From Tenacibaculum aiptasiae (lineage in GTDB: Bacteria; Bacteroidota; Bacteroidia; Flavobacteriales; Flavobacteriaceae): 64,000 bases of DNA. Position 1 is the stretch's first letter; each line of letters opens with the position of its first letter. The notes beneath the pieces are model-generated. The model was given only the letters and a program-made list of their open reading frames with translations. It was not told the origin of the DNA and searched no databases. The stretch spans positions 326,996-390,995 of the forward strand of contig NZ_WAAU01000003.1 in NCBI RefSeq assembly GCF_008806755.1, given 5' to 3'. Shown here one piece after another: positions 24,640 through 34,118 of this stretch. The position numbers were made by a program, and so were the translations under genes.

Positions 24640-24672
24640 CAATATAAAAACTATTAAGACTAAATAAAAATA

Positions 24673-26190
24673 ATGATTCTTAAAGAAAGCCCTTCACTAA
24701 AAGAATTGTCATTAAATAATCACCTATTTAATGATGAGTCAGTGAAATTATACGAAGAGTATACACTAAAAACGCTAAACTACATTCAAAAGTTTTTATC
24801 AAACAGAAAATTCTACAAAGGAGATGAGTTAGCAGAAATTCAAAACGACAAACTTAATGCAAAGTTAGATAATATTGAAGATATTCAATCATTAGATACT
24901 GTTTTAGAAGAGCTGAATGAGTTGTACATACAAAAAGCAATTGCATTCCATAATCCAAATTATGTAGCACATTTAAATTGTCCTATAACATTACCGTCAA
25001 TAGTAGCAGAAATGATAGCCACCACTATTAATACTGCTGTAGAAACATGGGATCAAAGTACATCAGCAACTTTTATAGAACAAGAAGTTATTCGTTGGAT
25101 TTGTAACGAGTTTAATTTTTCTGAAAATTCAGATGGTGTATTTACAAGTGGAGGAACTCAATCGAACTTTATGGCTTTATTAATGGCTAGAGATCATTAT
25201 GCTTTTGAGAATTATGGTATTAATATCAAGCAAAATGGTTGGTCGGATGAAATAAGTAAATTTCGTTTCTTCTGTTCAGAAAAAGCACACTTTAGTATTC
25301 AGAAAAATGCAGCTTTGTTAGGAATGGGTTATGATGCCGTTATTCCTGTTAAGGCTGATTCTAAAATGAGAATGGATGCCAATGAATTAGTGCTAGCAAT
25401 TGAAAAAGTTAAGCAGGAAGGAAATATTCCAGTAGCAGTAGTTGCCACTTTAGGAACTACAGATTATGGTAGCTTTGATCCATTGCAAACCATAGGAAAG
25501 GTTGCCAAAGAACACAATATGTGGTTACATATTGATGGGGCTTATGGAGGATGTTATGTACTTACAGACACGCATAAACATCATTTTCAAGGATCAGAAA
25601 TAGCAGATTCTATAACCATAGATTTCCACAAAACATTATTCCAACCTGTTAGTTGTAGTGCGTTTTTAGCCAATAATAAAAAGCACTTTCAGTATATTTC
25701 GTATTACGCCGATTATTTAAACCCACTTGAAAACAAGGATCAAGAACGTCCAAATTTAATAGAGAAATCAATACAAACCACCCGCCGATTTGATGCTTTA
25801 AAAGTTTGGTTAACCCTTAAAACTTTAGGAACTAAAACAATTGCATCTTATTTAGAAGAAGTACATAACTTAACAAAGCGTGTACATGAAAAAATGAATG
25901 CTAATCCAAACTTCGAATTAGCACATGTACCAGAGTTAAGTACGCTTGTTTTTAGATATAAAAACTCAGAAGCTGCACATGAGCCAACACATGATATGGT
26001 AAACTTACATATCAAAAATACGTTGTACGCATCAGGTAAAGCTTCTATAGCGAGTACAAAATTGAATGGTAGTATTTATTTAAAATTCACATTGCTAAAC
26101 CCAAAGAATACGCTAAACAATCTTCTAAATATTATTGAAATGATAGAAGACACAGGAAAGAAGTTTCAACCAAAAACAGAATTATTATAA
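24673..26190 (+). CDS. PLP-dependent decarboxylase of siderophore biosynthesis (DesA-like)
   Basis: 505 residues, group II amino acid decarboxylase fold. PLP site: Lys in SITIDFHKTLFQPVSC, Asp in LHIDGAYGG, and GTQSNFMALLMAR. Given the adjacent N-monooxygenase, acyltransferases and NIS synthetases, the most likely reaction is lysine to cadaverine (as DesA in desferrioxamine or the bisucaberin pathway), but ornithine or diaminobutyrate cannot be excluded from sequence alone. First gene of a long run of co-directional genes; its TAA shares one base with the next ATG. Confidence 0.85.
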   Translation: MILKESPSLKELSLNNHLFNDESVKLYEEYTLKTLNYIQKFLSNRKFYKGDELAEIQNDKLNAKLDNIEDIQSLDTVLEELNELYIQKAIAFHNPNYVAHLNCPITLPSIVAEMIATTINTAVETWDQSTSATFIEQEVIRWICNEFNFSENSDGVFTSGGTQSNFMALLMARDHYAFENYGINIKQNGWSDEISKFRFFCSEKAHFSIQKNAALLGMGYDAVIPVKADSKMRMDANELVLAIEKVKQEGNIPVAVVATLGTTDYGSFDPLQTIGKVAKEHNMWLHIDGAYGGCYVLTDTHKHHFQGSEIADSITIDFHKTLFQPVSCSAFLANNKKHFQYISYYADYLNPLENKDQERPNLIEKSIQTTRRFDALKVWLTLKTLGTKTIASYLEEVHNLTKRVHEKMNANPNFELAHVPELSTLVFRYKNSEAAHEPTHDMVNLHIKNTLYASGKASIASTKLNGSIYLKFTLLNPKNTLNNLLNIIEMIEDTGKKFQPKTELL

Positions 26191-27512
26191 TGCAAAGTAC
26201 AGTAGCAGATTTTATAGCAATAGGAGTAGGACCTTTTAATTTAGGTTTGGCATGTTTAACAGAACCAATAGAAGGGTTAAATGGTATTTTTTTAGATAGA
26301 AAAGATAAGTTCGATTGGCATCCAGGAATGTTATTAGAAGATACAACATTACAGGTTCCATTTATGGCAGATTTAGTTACACTTGCCGACCCAACAAATC
26401 CGTTTAGTTTTTTAAATTACATAAAAGAGCAGGGAAGAATTTACTCATTTTATATACGTGAAAACTTTTTGTTATTACGAAATGAGTACAATCAATACTG
26501 TCAATGGGCAATTAGTAAATTATCTAATGTTTATTTTAATACTAATGTTACAGATATTAATTACGATGAAATTCAAGGAATTTATATTGTAACAAGCATT
26601 TGTACTAAAACAGATGAGATTAAAATATATAAAGCTAAAAAGTTAGTTCTTGGCACAGGAACTCAACCATATATACCTGAGTGTAGTAAAAAATTAAAAG
26701 GAAAAGCATTGCACTCATCTAAGTATTTAGAGTACAAAGAGAGTTTACAAGAAAAAGAGAAGATTACCATTTTAGGAAGTGGACAAAGTGCTGCCGAAAT
26801 ATTTTATGATTTACTACAAGAAGTAGATACTAGAGGGTATGAATTAAATTGGATAACACGTTCTCCACGTTTCTTCCCACTAGAATATTCTAAGTTAACA
26901 TTAGAAATGACATCTCCTGAGTATGTAGATTACTTCTATAACTTACCTCCTCAGAAGAGAGAACATCTAATTAAGAATCAAAAGCATTTATACAAAGGTG
27001 TAAACCAAGATTTAATAGGAGCTATTCACGATACATTATATGCTAAGAGAGTTGTAGCTAAGGAACCGTTAAAAGTTTCTTTAAGAACAAATACTGAACT
27101 AAAGGAAACTGAATTAAATGACAATTCTATTAGCTTAGAATTACATCAAGTTGAGCAAGATAAATACTTCAAACACGAAACAGAAGGTTTGGTTTTAGCA
27201 ACAGGATATAGCTATTATTTACCAGAATTCTTAAGTGAAATTTCAGATAGAATTCAATGGGACGAACAAAGTCGTTTTGACGTAAATAGAAACTATAGTA
27301 TTGATAAAAATAGTAGTGAAATTTTTGTGCAAAATGCAGAATTACATACACATGGATTTGTAACTCCAGATTTAGGAATGGTAGCTTATAGAAACTCTTA
27401 TATTATTAAAGAAATGACAGGAGTTGAGCACTACCCTATTGAACAAAAAATAGCCTTTCAACAATTTGATGTTACTAAGGAAGAAGAAATTCAATTAAAT
27501 GTTTTAGCATAG
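26190..27512 (+). CDS. Lysine/cadaverine N-hydroxylase (IucD/DesB-like)
   Basis: 440 residues. FAD motif GVGPFNLGLACL, substrate/FAD segment FDWHPGMLLEDTTLQVPFMADLVTLADPTNPFSFLNYI, NADPH motif ILGSGQSAAEIFYDLL and the C-terminal ATGYSYYLPEF: all standard for the lysine/ornithine N6-monooxygenase family. It would hydroxylate the terminal amine of the diamine made by the preceding decarboxylase, the first step to a hydroxamate group. Overlaps the decarboxylase stop by one base. Confidence 0.93.
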   Translation: MQSTVADFIAIGVGPFNLGLACLTEPIEGLNGIFLDRKDKFDWHPGMLLEDTTLQVPFMADLVTLADPTNPFSFLNYIKEQGRIYSFYIRENFLLLRNEYNQYCQWAISKLSNVYFNTNVTDINYDEIQGIYIVTSICTKTDEIKIYKAKKLVLGTGTQPYIPECSKKLKGKALHSSKYLEYKESLQEKEKITILGSGQSAAEIFYDLLQEVDTRGYELNWITRSPRFFPLEYSKLTLEMTSPEYVDYFYNLPPQKREHLIKNQKHLYKGVNQDLIGAIHDTLYAKRVVAKEPLKVSLRTNTELKETELNDNSISLELHQVEQDKYFKHETEGLVLATGYSYYLPEFLSEISDRIQWDEQSRFDVNRNYSIDKNSSEIFVQNAELHTHGFVTPDLGMVAYRNSYIIKEMTGVEHYPIEQKIAFQQFDVTKEEEIQLNVLA

Positions 27513-27516
27513 AAAT

Positions 27517-28692
27517 ATGAAGCTAAAAACATTTTTAATAGTAATGACATTGGTTGCAGTAGTAAGTGATTATCTACTGCATCCATTTTATCCGCAGTTT
27601 TTTGAGCTTCGATTTGGTATGACCAATCCCAAAAACGTAGGGTATTATTTCGCTGCTATTTGTTTTATGGTTATGATAGCATTTCCATTCTGGGCATATG
27701 TTTCTAAAAAGGTTTCTGAACTTAACATTTTAGTATATACCCAAGCAATGGCAGGTGTCTTAGCCTTGTATTGCTATTATACAACATCATATTTAAATTT
27801 CTGGATAGTATCATTAATTATGGTATTGTTTAAAGGAAGTTATTTATTGGTGTACCCTTATATTCTTAAAATTATAACCAAAGAAGAACATCCAAGTACT
27901 ATTGGGTTACTTTCGGTAGTTGTGCACTTAGGAGGAATATTAGGAGCAGTACTAGGAGGAATAACCGTAGACTATATAGCACCAAGTAGTATCTTTTTAA
28001 TTATGGCCGGAGGTGATTTTATTCAAATGGCAATGAGTGCTTATTTACTAAAAAGTAAAAAGTACGCTACAGATTTAATCATTTCAGAAGAGCCAGAGAA
28101 TACAGAAAAGAAGCTTATTCCTAAAGGCTTTATTTTAAAATTAGGACTAATTACATTGATTTTATATTTCAGTGATTTTTTAATTAGACCTTTCTTTTCA
28201 TCGTATTGGGAAAGTTTTTCAGCTTACAAAAGCAAGTTAGTTTCAGGAACTATTTATGCAATACCTGGTTTTGTTGCTTTAGTAGCCTTATGGATTAATA
28301 ACAGAAGAAAATCAGAAGGACATCAAGGAATTATAAATGCGTTGTTTATAGGGTTAATAGGTCTTTTATTACAAGGAATCCCTTATGACGGAATTGTGAT
28401 TTTAGGAAGAATTGTTTACGGATGGGCAATTTTTCAAGGGGTAGTAAAATTCGATATTTTATTATTTGAATTAAGTACTCCAGAATCATATTCTGTAGAC
28501 TATAGTAAAATACATTTCTTTCAAAATTTAGGAGTTTTATTGGCTTCTTTAAATGTAGGGATTATAGTAGATGAGTTTGGTTTACAGATGCCTTTTGCAA
28601 TTGCTTTAGCAGGGTTTTTACTAACCTTAGTATTATACTTTTTTGTGTTTAAGTCGGTAAGAAAAGTTCATAAACAACTAGCAAAAGCTTAA
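27517..28692 (+). CDS. MFS transporter, probable siderophore exporter
   Basis: 391 residues with about 11-12 membrane helices in two halves (second half starts near residue 205, FILKLGLITLILYFSDFLI). Located between the N-hydroxylase and the synthetase genes with gaps of three to four bases, so siderophore export is the obvious role; some siderophore clusters use MFS proteins for uptake instead. No specific substrate motif. Confidence 0.8.
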   Translation: MKLKTFLIVMTLVAVVSDYLLHPFYPQFFELRFGMTNPKNVGYYFAAICFMVMIAFPFWAYVSKKVSELNILVYTQAMAGVLALYCYYTTSYLNFWIVSLIMVLFKGSYLLVYPYILKIITKEEHPSTIGLLSVVVHLGGILGAVLGGITVDYIAPSSIFLIMAGGDFIQMAMSAYLLKSKKYATDLIISEEPENTEKKLIPKGFILKLGLITLILYFSDFLIRPFFSSYWESFSAYKSKLVSGTIYAIPGFVALVALWINNRRKSEGHQGIINALFIGLIGLLLQGIPYDGIVILGRIVYGWAIFQGVVKFDILLFELSTPESYSVDYSKIHFFQNLGVLLASLNVGIIVDEFGLQMPFAIALAGFLLTLVLYFFVFKSVRKVHKQLAKA

Positions 28693-28695
28693 GAA

Positions 28696-31116
28696 ATGTC
28701 AACAACACAAACCACCACAGTTTTTTCAAAAGAATATAACGATTTTGGAACGATTACTATTCGTCCTTTTCAAGTAAAAGAAGATAGTGTCTTTTTACAA
28801 AAATGGGTAACTAAAGAGTATGCTGTTTTTTGGGGAATGCCAAATGCTACATTAGAAGATGTAGAAAAAGAGTATACAGAATTAACTGCTCCTGAACATT
28901 ATGATGTTTTTGTTGGAATGTTTAATAACGAACCTGCATTTGTCTTAGAGCGTTACAATCCTCAATTAGACATTATCAATAATTTTTATAAAACCAAAGA
29001 ATCAGATTGTGGAGTACACATTATTGTTGCTCCGCCAAAAGAGCCAAAAACTCCAAATTTTACTTGGTTTATGTTTCGATCAATTATGGATTTTGTTTTT
29101 ACAAATTCAACAATTAATAGAATAGTTGTTGAGCCAGATATTCGAAACAAAAAAATGTTTGCACTATGCCAAAGAATAGGATTTCAATTGGCTAATGTAA
29201 TTGAGTTACCTAACAAAACAGCTCAGCTAGCATTTTTAACCAAAATCAACTATAAAAACCAAATTCAATCTTTTTCACCATCAAAAAGAAGTGCCATGAA
29301 CACCTTAGATAATGTGGTATCGCCACAACAATCAACTCAACATATACAACCTAACGTTTGGAAACAAGCGAACTTATTATTAGTAAAAAAAGCATTGTGT
29401 GAGTTTTCACACGAACTACTAATAAAACCCGAAATAATAGAAGAATTAAGTAATGGATATAAACACTACAAAGTTTATACAGATTCTTTAGATATACGAT
29501 ACGAGTTTAATGCAAAGCCAATGGCATTAAATCATTTTATGATAGACGAGAAGTCAATTAAAAAGTATGTAAAAGATGCTATTACTGAAGTAGATGCTAT
29601 TTATTTTATAAAAGAGTTTAGAAAAATATTAGGTATTGCAGATGAGAAAATGCCAGTATACTTAGAAGAAATTATTAGTACATTATACGGAAGTGCCTTT
29701 AAAATAACGAAAGGAAACCCAACAGCCCAAGAATTAGCTACAGCCGATTTTCAAACTATAGAGCAATCTATGACTGAAGGACATCCAGGATTTGTTGCTA
29801 ATAATGGAAGAATAGGTTTTGATAGTAGCGATTACCGTTCTTATGCACCAGAGGCAGGAAATTCATTTTCTTTATTATGGTTAGCAGGACATAAATCGAA
29901 AGCAGTTTTCTCTGCTATAGAGTCGCTTCCATATGAGACATTAATACAACAAGAATTAGATGCAGAGACCATTGCACAATTCAATAAAACCATAGAAGAA
30001 AAAGGATACAAAGCAGAAGATTATTTATTCTTACCAATTCATCCATGGCAATGGTTTAACAAGCTAGCAAATATCTTTTCTCCAGAGGTAGCAAAAGGAG
30101 ATTTAATTTGCTTAGGATATGGACCAGATCAATATTTAGCACAGCAATCTATTAGAACATTATTCAATGTTACTAATCCGCAAAAATTCTATACAAAATC
30201 GGCGTTGTCTATTTTAAATATGGGATTCATGAGAGGGTTGCCTTTGTATTACTTAGGCACAGCACCTAAAATGGCAGTTTGGTTAGAAGATTTATTATAC
30301 AACGATAGCTATATCCAAGAAAATGGATTTAGAATGCTTAGCGAAATAGGTTCAGTAAGTTATGTGAATCCTTATTTTGATGAGTTCGGACCTCATAATG
30401 ATTATAACAAAATGTTAGCTTCTTTATGGAGAGAAAGTCCTTATTCAGTAGTTAAAGAAAATCAGAAGCCTTTAACTATGGCAGCTTTACTTCATATTGA
30501 TCATCATGGAAATGCATTATTACCAGAAATTATCAAAGATTCAGGAATTTCAATTGATAATTGGTTACGTAAATATTTACAGGCATATTTAAGTCCAATG
30601 TTACATTGTTTCTATTACTACGATTTAGTGTTTATGCCACATGGAGAAAACTTAATTATGGTGTTAGAAGATAATATTCCTGTGTATGCATTATTAAAAG
30701 ATATTACAGAAGAAGCTTGTATTTTAAATCCAGAAGTTGAATTGCCAGAGCATTTAAAAAGAATGTATGCTCCAGTGCCGGAAGACGTAAAATTACTATC
30801 AATTTTTACTGATATGTTTGATGGGTTCTTCCGTTTCTTAGCACCTATTTTAGAAGAGCACGCAGACTATAGTGAAAATCGTTTTTGGGAATTAGTGGCA
30901 GAAAACATTCAAGAATATCAAGCAAAATTCCCACAACTAGCAGCAAAGTTTGAACAATACGATTTGTTTGCGGAAGATTTCAAATTATCATGTTTAAATA
31001 GGTTACAGTTAAATAATCATAAACAAATGATTGATTTAGATGACCCAGTAGCCTTATTACAATTTGCTGGGAAACTGCAAAACCCATTAGCAGTATTTAA
31101 AACGCAAGAAGTTTAA
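28696..31116 (+). CDS. Siderophore GNAT acyltransferase - NIS synthetase fusion
   Basis: 806 residues in two parts. Residues 1-188: IucB-type GNAT acyltransferase (TIRPFQVKED, FWGMPNATLEDVEKEY, GVHIIVAPP, RIVVEPDIRNKKMF), which would acylate (succinyl or acetyl) the hydroxyamine. Residues 189-218: Ser/Gln-rich linker. Residues 219-806: IucA/IucC synthetase with EGHPGFVANNGRIGF, HPWQW, SILNMGFMRGLP and MPHGENLIMVLEDN, which joins or cyclises acylated units through acyl-adenylates. The layout recalls BibC of bisucaberin biosynthesis (from memory). The next two genes repeat the same two domains as separate proteins. Confidence 0.9.
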   Translation: MSTTQTTTVFSKEYNDFGTITIRPFQVKEDSVFLQKWVTKEYAVFWGMPNATLEDVEKEYTELTAPEHYDVFVGMFNNEPAFVLERYNPQLDIINNFYKTKESDCGVHIIVAPPKEPKTPNFTWFMFRSIMDFVFTNSTINRIVVEPDIRNKKMFALCQRIGFQLANVIELPNKTAQLAFLTKINYKNQIQSFSPSKRSAMNTLDNVVSPQQSTQHIQPNVWKQANLLLVKKALCEFSHELLIKPEIIEELSNGYKHYKVYTDSLDIRYEFNAKPMALNHFMIDEKSIKKYVKDAITEVDAIYFIKEFRKILGIADEKMPVYLEEIISTLYGSAFKITKGNPTAQELATADFQTIEQSMTEGHPGFVANNGRIGFDSSDYRSYAPEAGNSFSLLWLAGHKSKAVFSAIESLPYETLIQQELDAETIAQFNKTIEEKGYKAEDYLFLPIHPWQWFNKLANIFSPEVAKGDLICLGYGPDQYLAQQSIRTLFNVTNPQKFYTKSALSILNMGFMRGLPLYYLGTAPKMAVWLEDLLYNDSYIQENGFRMLSEIGSVSYVNPYFDEFGPHNDYNKMLASLWRESPYSVVKENQKPLTMAALLHIDHHGNALLPEIIKDSGISIDNWLRKYLQAYLSPMLHCFYYYDLVFMPHGENLIMVLEDNIPVYALLKDITEEACILNPEVELPEHLKRMYAPVPEDVKLLSIFTDMFDGFFRFLAPILEEHADYSENRFWELVAENIQEYQAKFPQLAAKFEQYDLFAEDFKLSCLNRLQLNNHKQMIDLDDPVALLQFAGKLQNPLAVFKTQEV

Positions 31117-31118
31117 TC

Positions 31119-31709
31119 ATGGTACAAACGAATCAAGAAGTATTTAGCAAAGAAATTGCTGGATTGGGAGTTATAAGTATTCGCCCATTTCATGTAGATA
31201 CAGATTCACCAATGTTGCATACTTGGGTTACACAATCCTATGCTAAATATTGGGGAATGTTAGATAAATCTTTAGAAGAAGTACGTGCCGAGTATCAGGA
31301 GATAGAAGAAAATCCAAATCATCATACTTACATAGGAATGTTAAATAATATTCCTGTGTTTTTAATGGAACGTTATAAAGCTTCAACAGATATCATAGCG
31401 AAACACTACGAATCGAAAGAGAGTGATTATGGGATGCACATATTAGTTGCTCCAATAGAAAAAAGAATACCTCAATTTACTTGGCATGTGTTTTCAACCA
31501 TTATCGATTATTTTTTCAGTTTACCACAAGTAGCAAGAGTTGTTGTAGAACCCGATGTAAACAATGAAAAAATTCACAAGTTAAATAAGAAAGCAGGTTT
31601 TGTTTATCAAAAGGAAATAGACTTGTCTTATAAGAAAGCAGCTTTGGCTTTTTGTACTGAAGAAATGTACAAAGAAGCTTTAAACCAATTAGAGAAGAAT
31701 GAAAAATAA
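31119..31709 (+). CDS. Siderophore GNAT acyltransferase (IucB-like), stand-alone
   Basis: 196 residues, clearly paralogous to residues 1-188 of the preceding fusion: ISIRPFHVDTDS, WGMLDKSLEEVRAEYQEI, YGMHILVAPIEK, RVVVEPDVNNEKIHKLNKKAGF. Would acylate the N-hydroxy diamine with an acyl-CoA. Its 3' end overlaps the start of the next gene by 11 bases in another frame, so the pair is a split form of the fusion. Confidence 0.9.
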   Translation: MVQTNQEVFSKEIAGLGVISIRPFHVDTDSPMLHTWVTQSYAKYWGMLDKSLEEVRAEYQEIEENPNHHTYIGMLNNIPVFLMERYKASTDIIAKHYESKESDYGMHILVAPIEKRIPQFTWHVFSTIIDYFFSLPQVARVVVEPDVNNEKIHKLNKKAGFVYQKEIDLSYKKAALAFCTEEMYKEALNQLEKNEK

Positions 31710-33522
31710 TATAGCACATTTACAACCTCAGGTATGGGAATTTGTAAATCGTCAATTAATAAAAAAAGCGATAAGTGAATTTTCTCATGAGCTTATTTTA
31801 GTTCCGGAGTTTCTTGAAGAGCAAGATGGATGGAATTTATATAAAATACAATCAGATGCTAAAGAGTTTAACTATCAATTTAAAGCAAAAAAATTTTTAT
31901 TAGACCATTGGTTGGTAGATGCTGATAGTATTAAAAGAATAAAAGAAGATTCAAAAGATGTATTGTATTTAGATGCATTACATTTCATTGTTGAGTTTAA
32001 AACTACATTAGGAATTCCTGATGAGTTTTTAGCAACCTATTTAGAAGAGATTACAAGTACACTTTCAGGAGCTGCTTATAAATATCTAAATGAAAAATTT
32101 TCAGCAAAAGAATTAGCAGAGAAAAGTTTCCAAGAAATAGAGCATGGTATGACCGAAGGACATCCTTGTTTTGTAGCTAATAATGGTCGAATAGGTTTCA
32201 ATATTGACGACTATCATGCATATGCACCAGAAGGTAATCAACCTTTCCAAATTTTATGGATAGCAGGACATAAAAAATACGCAACTTATACAGCAGTTGA
32301 AGGATATGAATATGAACAGTTGTTGTTAAATGAACTAGGAAAAGATAAAATTACTGGTTTTAATGAGGTGTTATATCAAAATAATTTAGCGCCTGAAGAT
32401 TATGTTTTTATGCCAGTGCATCCATGGCAATGGAAAAATAAAATAGTGGCAGTTTTTGGAGCAGACATTGCACAGAAAAATATTGTTTTAGTTGGAGAAA
32501 GTGACGATAAGTTTTCGGCGCAACAATCTATTAGAACATTGTTTAATGCTTCACATCCAGAAAAGTTATATACAAAAACAGCTTTGTCTATTTTGAATAT
32601 GGGATTCATGAGAGGTTTATCGCCATATTATATGCAAAGTACTCCGCATATTACTACATGGATAACAAATTTACTAGCAGAAGACACCTACTTGAATGAG
32701 AATGGATTTACAATGTTAGGAGAAGTTGCTACTGTGGGATACCATAATCATTATTATGAAGTATTAGGGAAAACAAATCCACATAATAAAATGTTGTCTG
32801 CATTATGGAGAGAAAGTCCGTTTATAAAGATAGCCTCTAATCAGCGAGTATTTACAATGGCAGCTTTGCTGCATGTAGATTACCAAGGGAATTCGTTATT
32901 AGGTTCGTTGATAGAGGCCTCTCCATATGGAGCAACTACTTGGATACAGCGATATTTAAAAGCATATTTAGCGCCATTGTTACATTGTTTTTATAAATAC
33001 GAGTTTGTGTTTATGCCACATGGAGAAAATCTAATAATGGTATTAGAAGAAAATACTCCAGTACATGTATTAATGAAAGATATTACGGAAGAAGTAATTG
33101 TTTTCAACGAAACAATGCATTTACCTGAACATGCAGATAGGCTGTTTACGAAGACTTCTGATAAAATGAAAATATTATCAATTTTCACAGATGTTTTTGA
33201 TTGTATTTTCCGTTTTATGGGACAACAATTAGATACTCATGCGAATTTTTCTGAATATAATTTTTGGCAATTAGTAGCAGAATGTGTCTATGAATATCAA
33301 GAAGAACATCCTGAGTTTTCAGAAAAATACGAACGATATGATTTATTCGTAAATGAGTTTGATCGTTGTTGCTTAAATAGATTACAGTTAGGGAATACAA
33401 AGCAAATGTTAACCTTGGCCGATCCAATAGAAAGCTTAAAATTAGAAGGAACTTTAATAAATCCACTTGCTCAATTTAAAAAAGAAGTAGCTGGAATAAA
33501 TAAAGTAGCAGAAACTTTTTAA
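31699..33522 (+). CDS. NIS siderophore synthetase (IucA/IucC family), stand-alone
   Basis: 607 residues, paralogous to the second half of the fusion at 28696: EGHPCFVANNGRIGF, HPWQW, SAQQSIRTLFN, KTALSILNMGFMRGL, MPHGENLIMVLEEN. ATP-dependent condensation of acylated hydroxydiamines (type C, DesD/IucC-like, judging from the pathway). Starts inside the preceding GNAT gene (ATG 31699). Two synthetases in one operon could mean stepwise assembly, a linear and a cyclic product, or different chain lengths. Confidence 0.92.
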   Translation: MKNNIAHLQPQVWEFVNRQLIKKAISEFSHELILVPEFLEEQDGWNLYKIQSDAKEFNYQFKAKKFLLDHWLVDADSIKRIKEDSKDVLYLDALHFIVEFKTTLGIPDEFLATYLEEITSTLSGAAYKYLNEKFSAKELAEKSFQEIEHGMTEGHPCFVANNGRIGFNIDDYHAYAPEGNQPFQILWIAGHKKYATYTAVEGYEYEQLLLNELGKDKITGFNEVLYQNNLAPEDYVFMPVHPWQWKNKIVAVFGADIAQKNIVLVGESDDKFSAQQSIRTLFNASHPEKLYTKTALSILNMGFMRGLSPYYMQSTPHITTWITNLLAEDTYLNENGFTMLGEVATVGYHNHYYEVLGKTNPHNKMLSALWRESPFIKIASNQRVFTMAALLHVDYQGNSLLGSLIEASPYGATTWIQRYLKAYLAPLLHCFYKYEFVFMPHGENLIMVLEENTPVHVLMKDITEEVIVFNETMHLPEHADRLFTKTSDKMKILSIFTDVFDCIFRFMGQQLDTHANFSEYNFWQLVAECVYEYQEEHPEFSEKYERYDLFVNEFDRCCLNRLQLGNTKQMLTLADPIESLKLEGTLINPLAQFKKEVAGINKVAETF

Positions 33523-33523
33523 G

Positions 33524-34105
33524 ATGAATTTCGAAGAGCTTACAAAAGTTATACATACGCGTAAAAGTACTTACGCGTATGATTATGCAAACAAAAAAAT
33601 TGAAAAAGAAACGATAGAAGCTATAGTTACAAACGCATTATGGGCACCAACTCATTTAGTAACACAGCCATGGCGTTTTGTAGTTTTAGAAGGTAAGCAT
33701 CAATTGGATTTAAGTGAGTTTATGGCATCTTATTATAGAGAATTATATACCGAAAAACAATTTTCTAACGAGCGTTATGAAGCTACTAAAACCTATGCTA
33801 AAAATGCAACTTTAATAGGAATTGTGTTTACACCAAATAAAAAAGCAAAACTATCTGAATGGGAAGAATTAGCTGCTGTTTCTTGTGCTGTACAAAACAT
33901 GTGGCTGAGTTGTACTTCTTTAGGTTTGGGTAGTTATTGGGATTCTTCTCCAGCAACTTTAGAGTATGGAAAAGAATATGTAAATCTAGAAAAGGACGAG
34001 CAGTTTTTAGGAATCTTTTTTATGGGATACAAAAAAGAAAATATTCCAGAGCCTAGAAGAAAAAGAAAATCATTATCGAAGAAATTAAGTTGGAATAAAA
34101 AATAG
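33524..34105 (+). CDS. Nitroreductase family protein
   Basis: 193 residues. FMN nitroreductase fold: IHTRKSTYAYDYANKKIEKETIEAIVTNALWAPTHLVTQPWRFVVLEG at the N-terminus (RxSxR-like FMN loop), ASCAVQNMWLSCTSLGLGSYW in the middle and the GIFFMGYK strand at the end. Starts 2 bases after the synthetase gene, so it is cotranscribed; it might reduce a ferric-siderophore or a pathway intermediate (inference). General redox role also possible. Confidence 0.87.
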   Translation: MNFEELTKVIHTRKSTYAYDYANKKIEKETIEAIVTNALWAPTHLVTQPWRFVVLEGKHQLDLSEFMASYYRELYTEKQFSNERYEATKTYAKNATLIGIVFTPNKKAKLSEWEELAAVSCAVQNMWLSCTSLGLGSYWDSSPATLEYGKEYVNLEKDEQFLGIFFMGYKKENIPEPRRKRKSLSKKLSWNKK

Positions 34106-34118
34106 TAAAAAATAAAAA

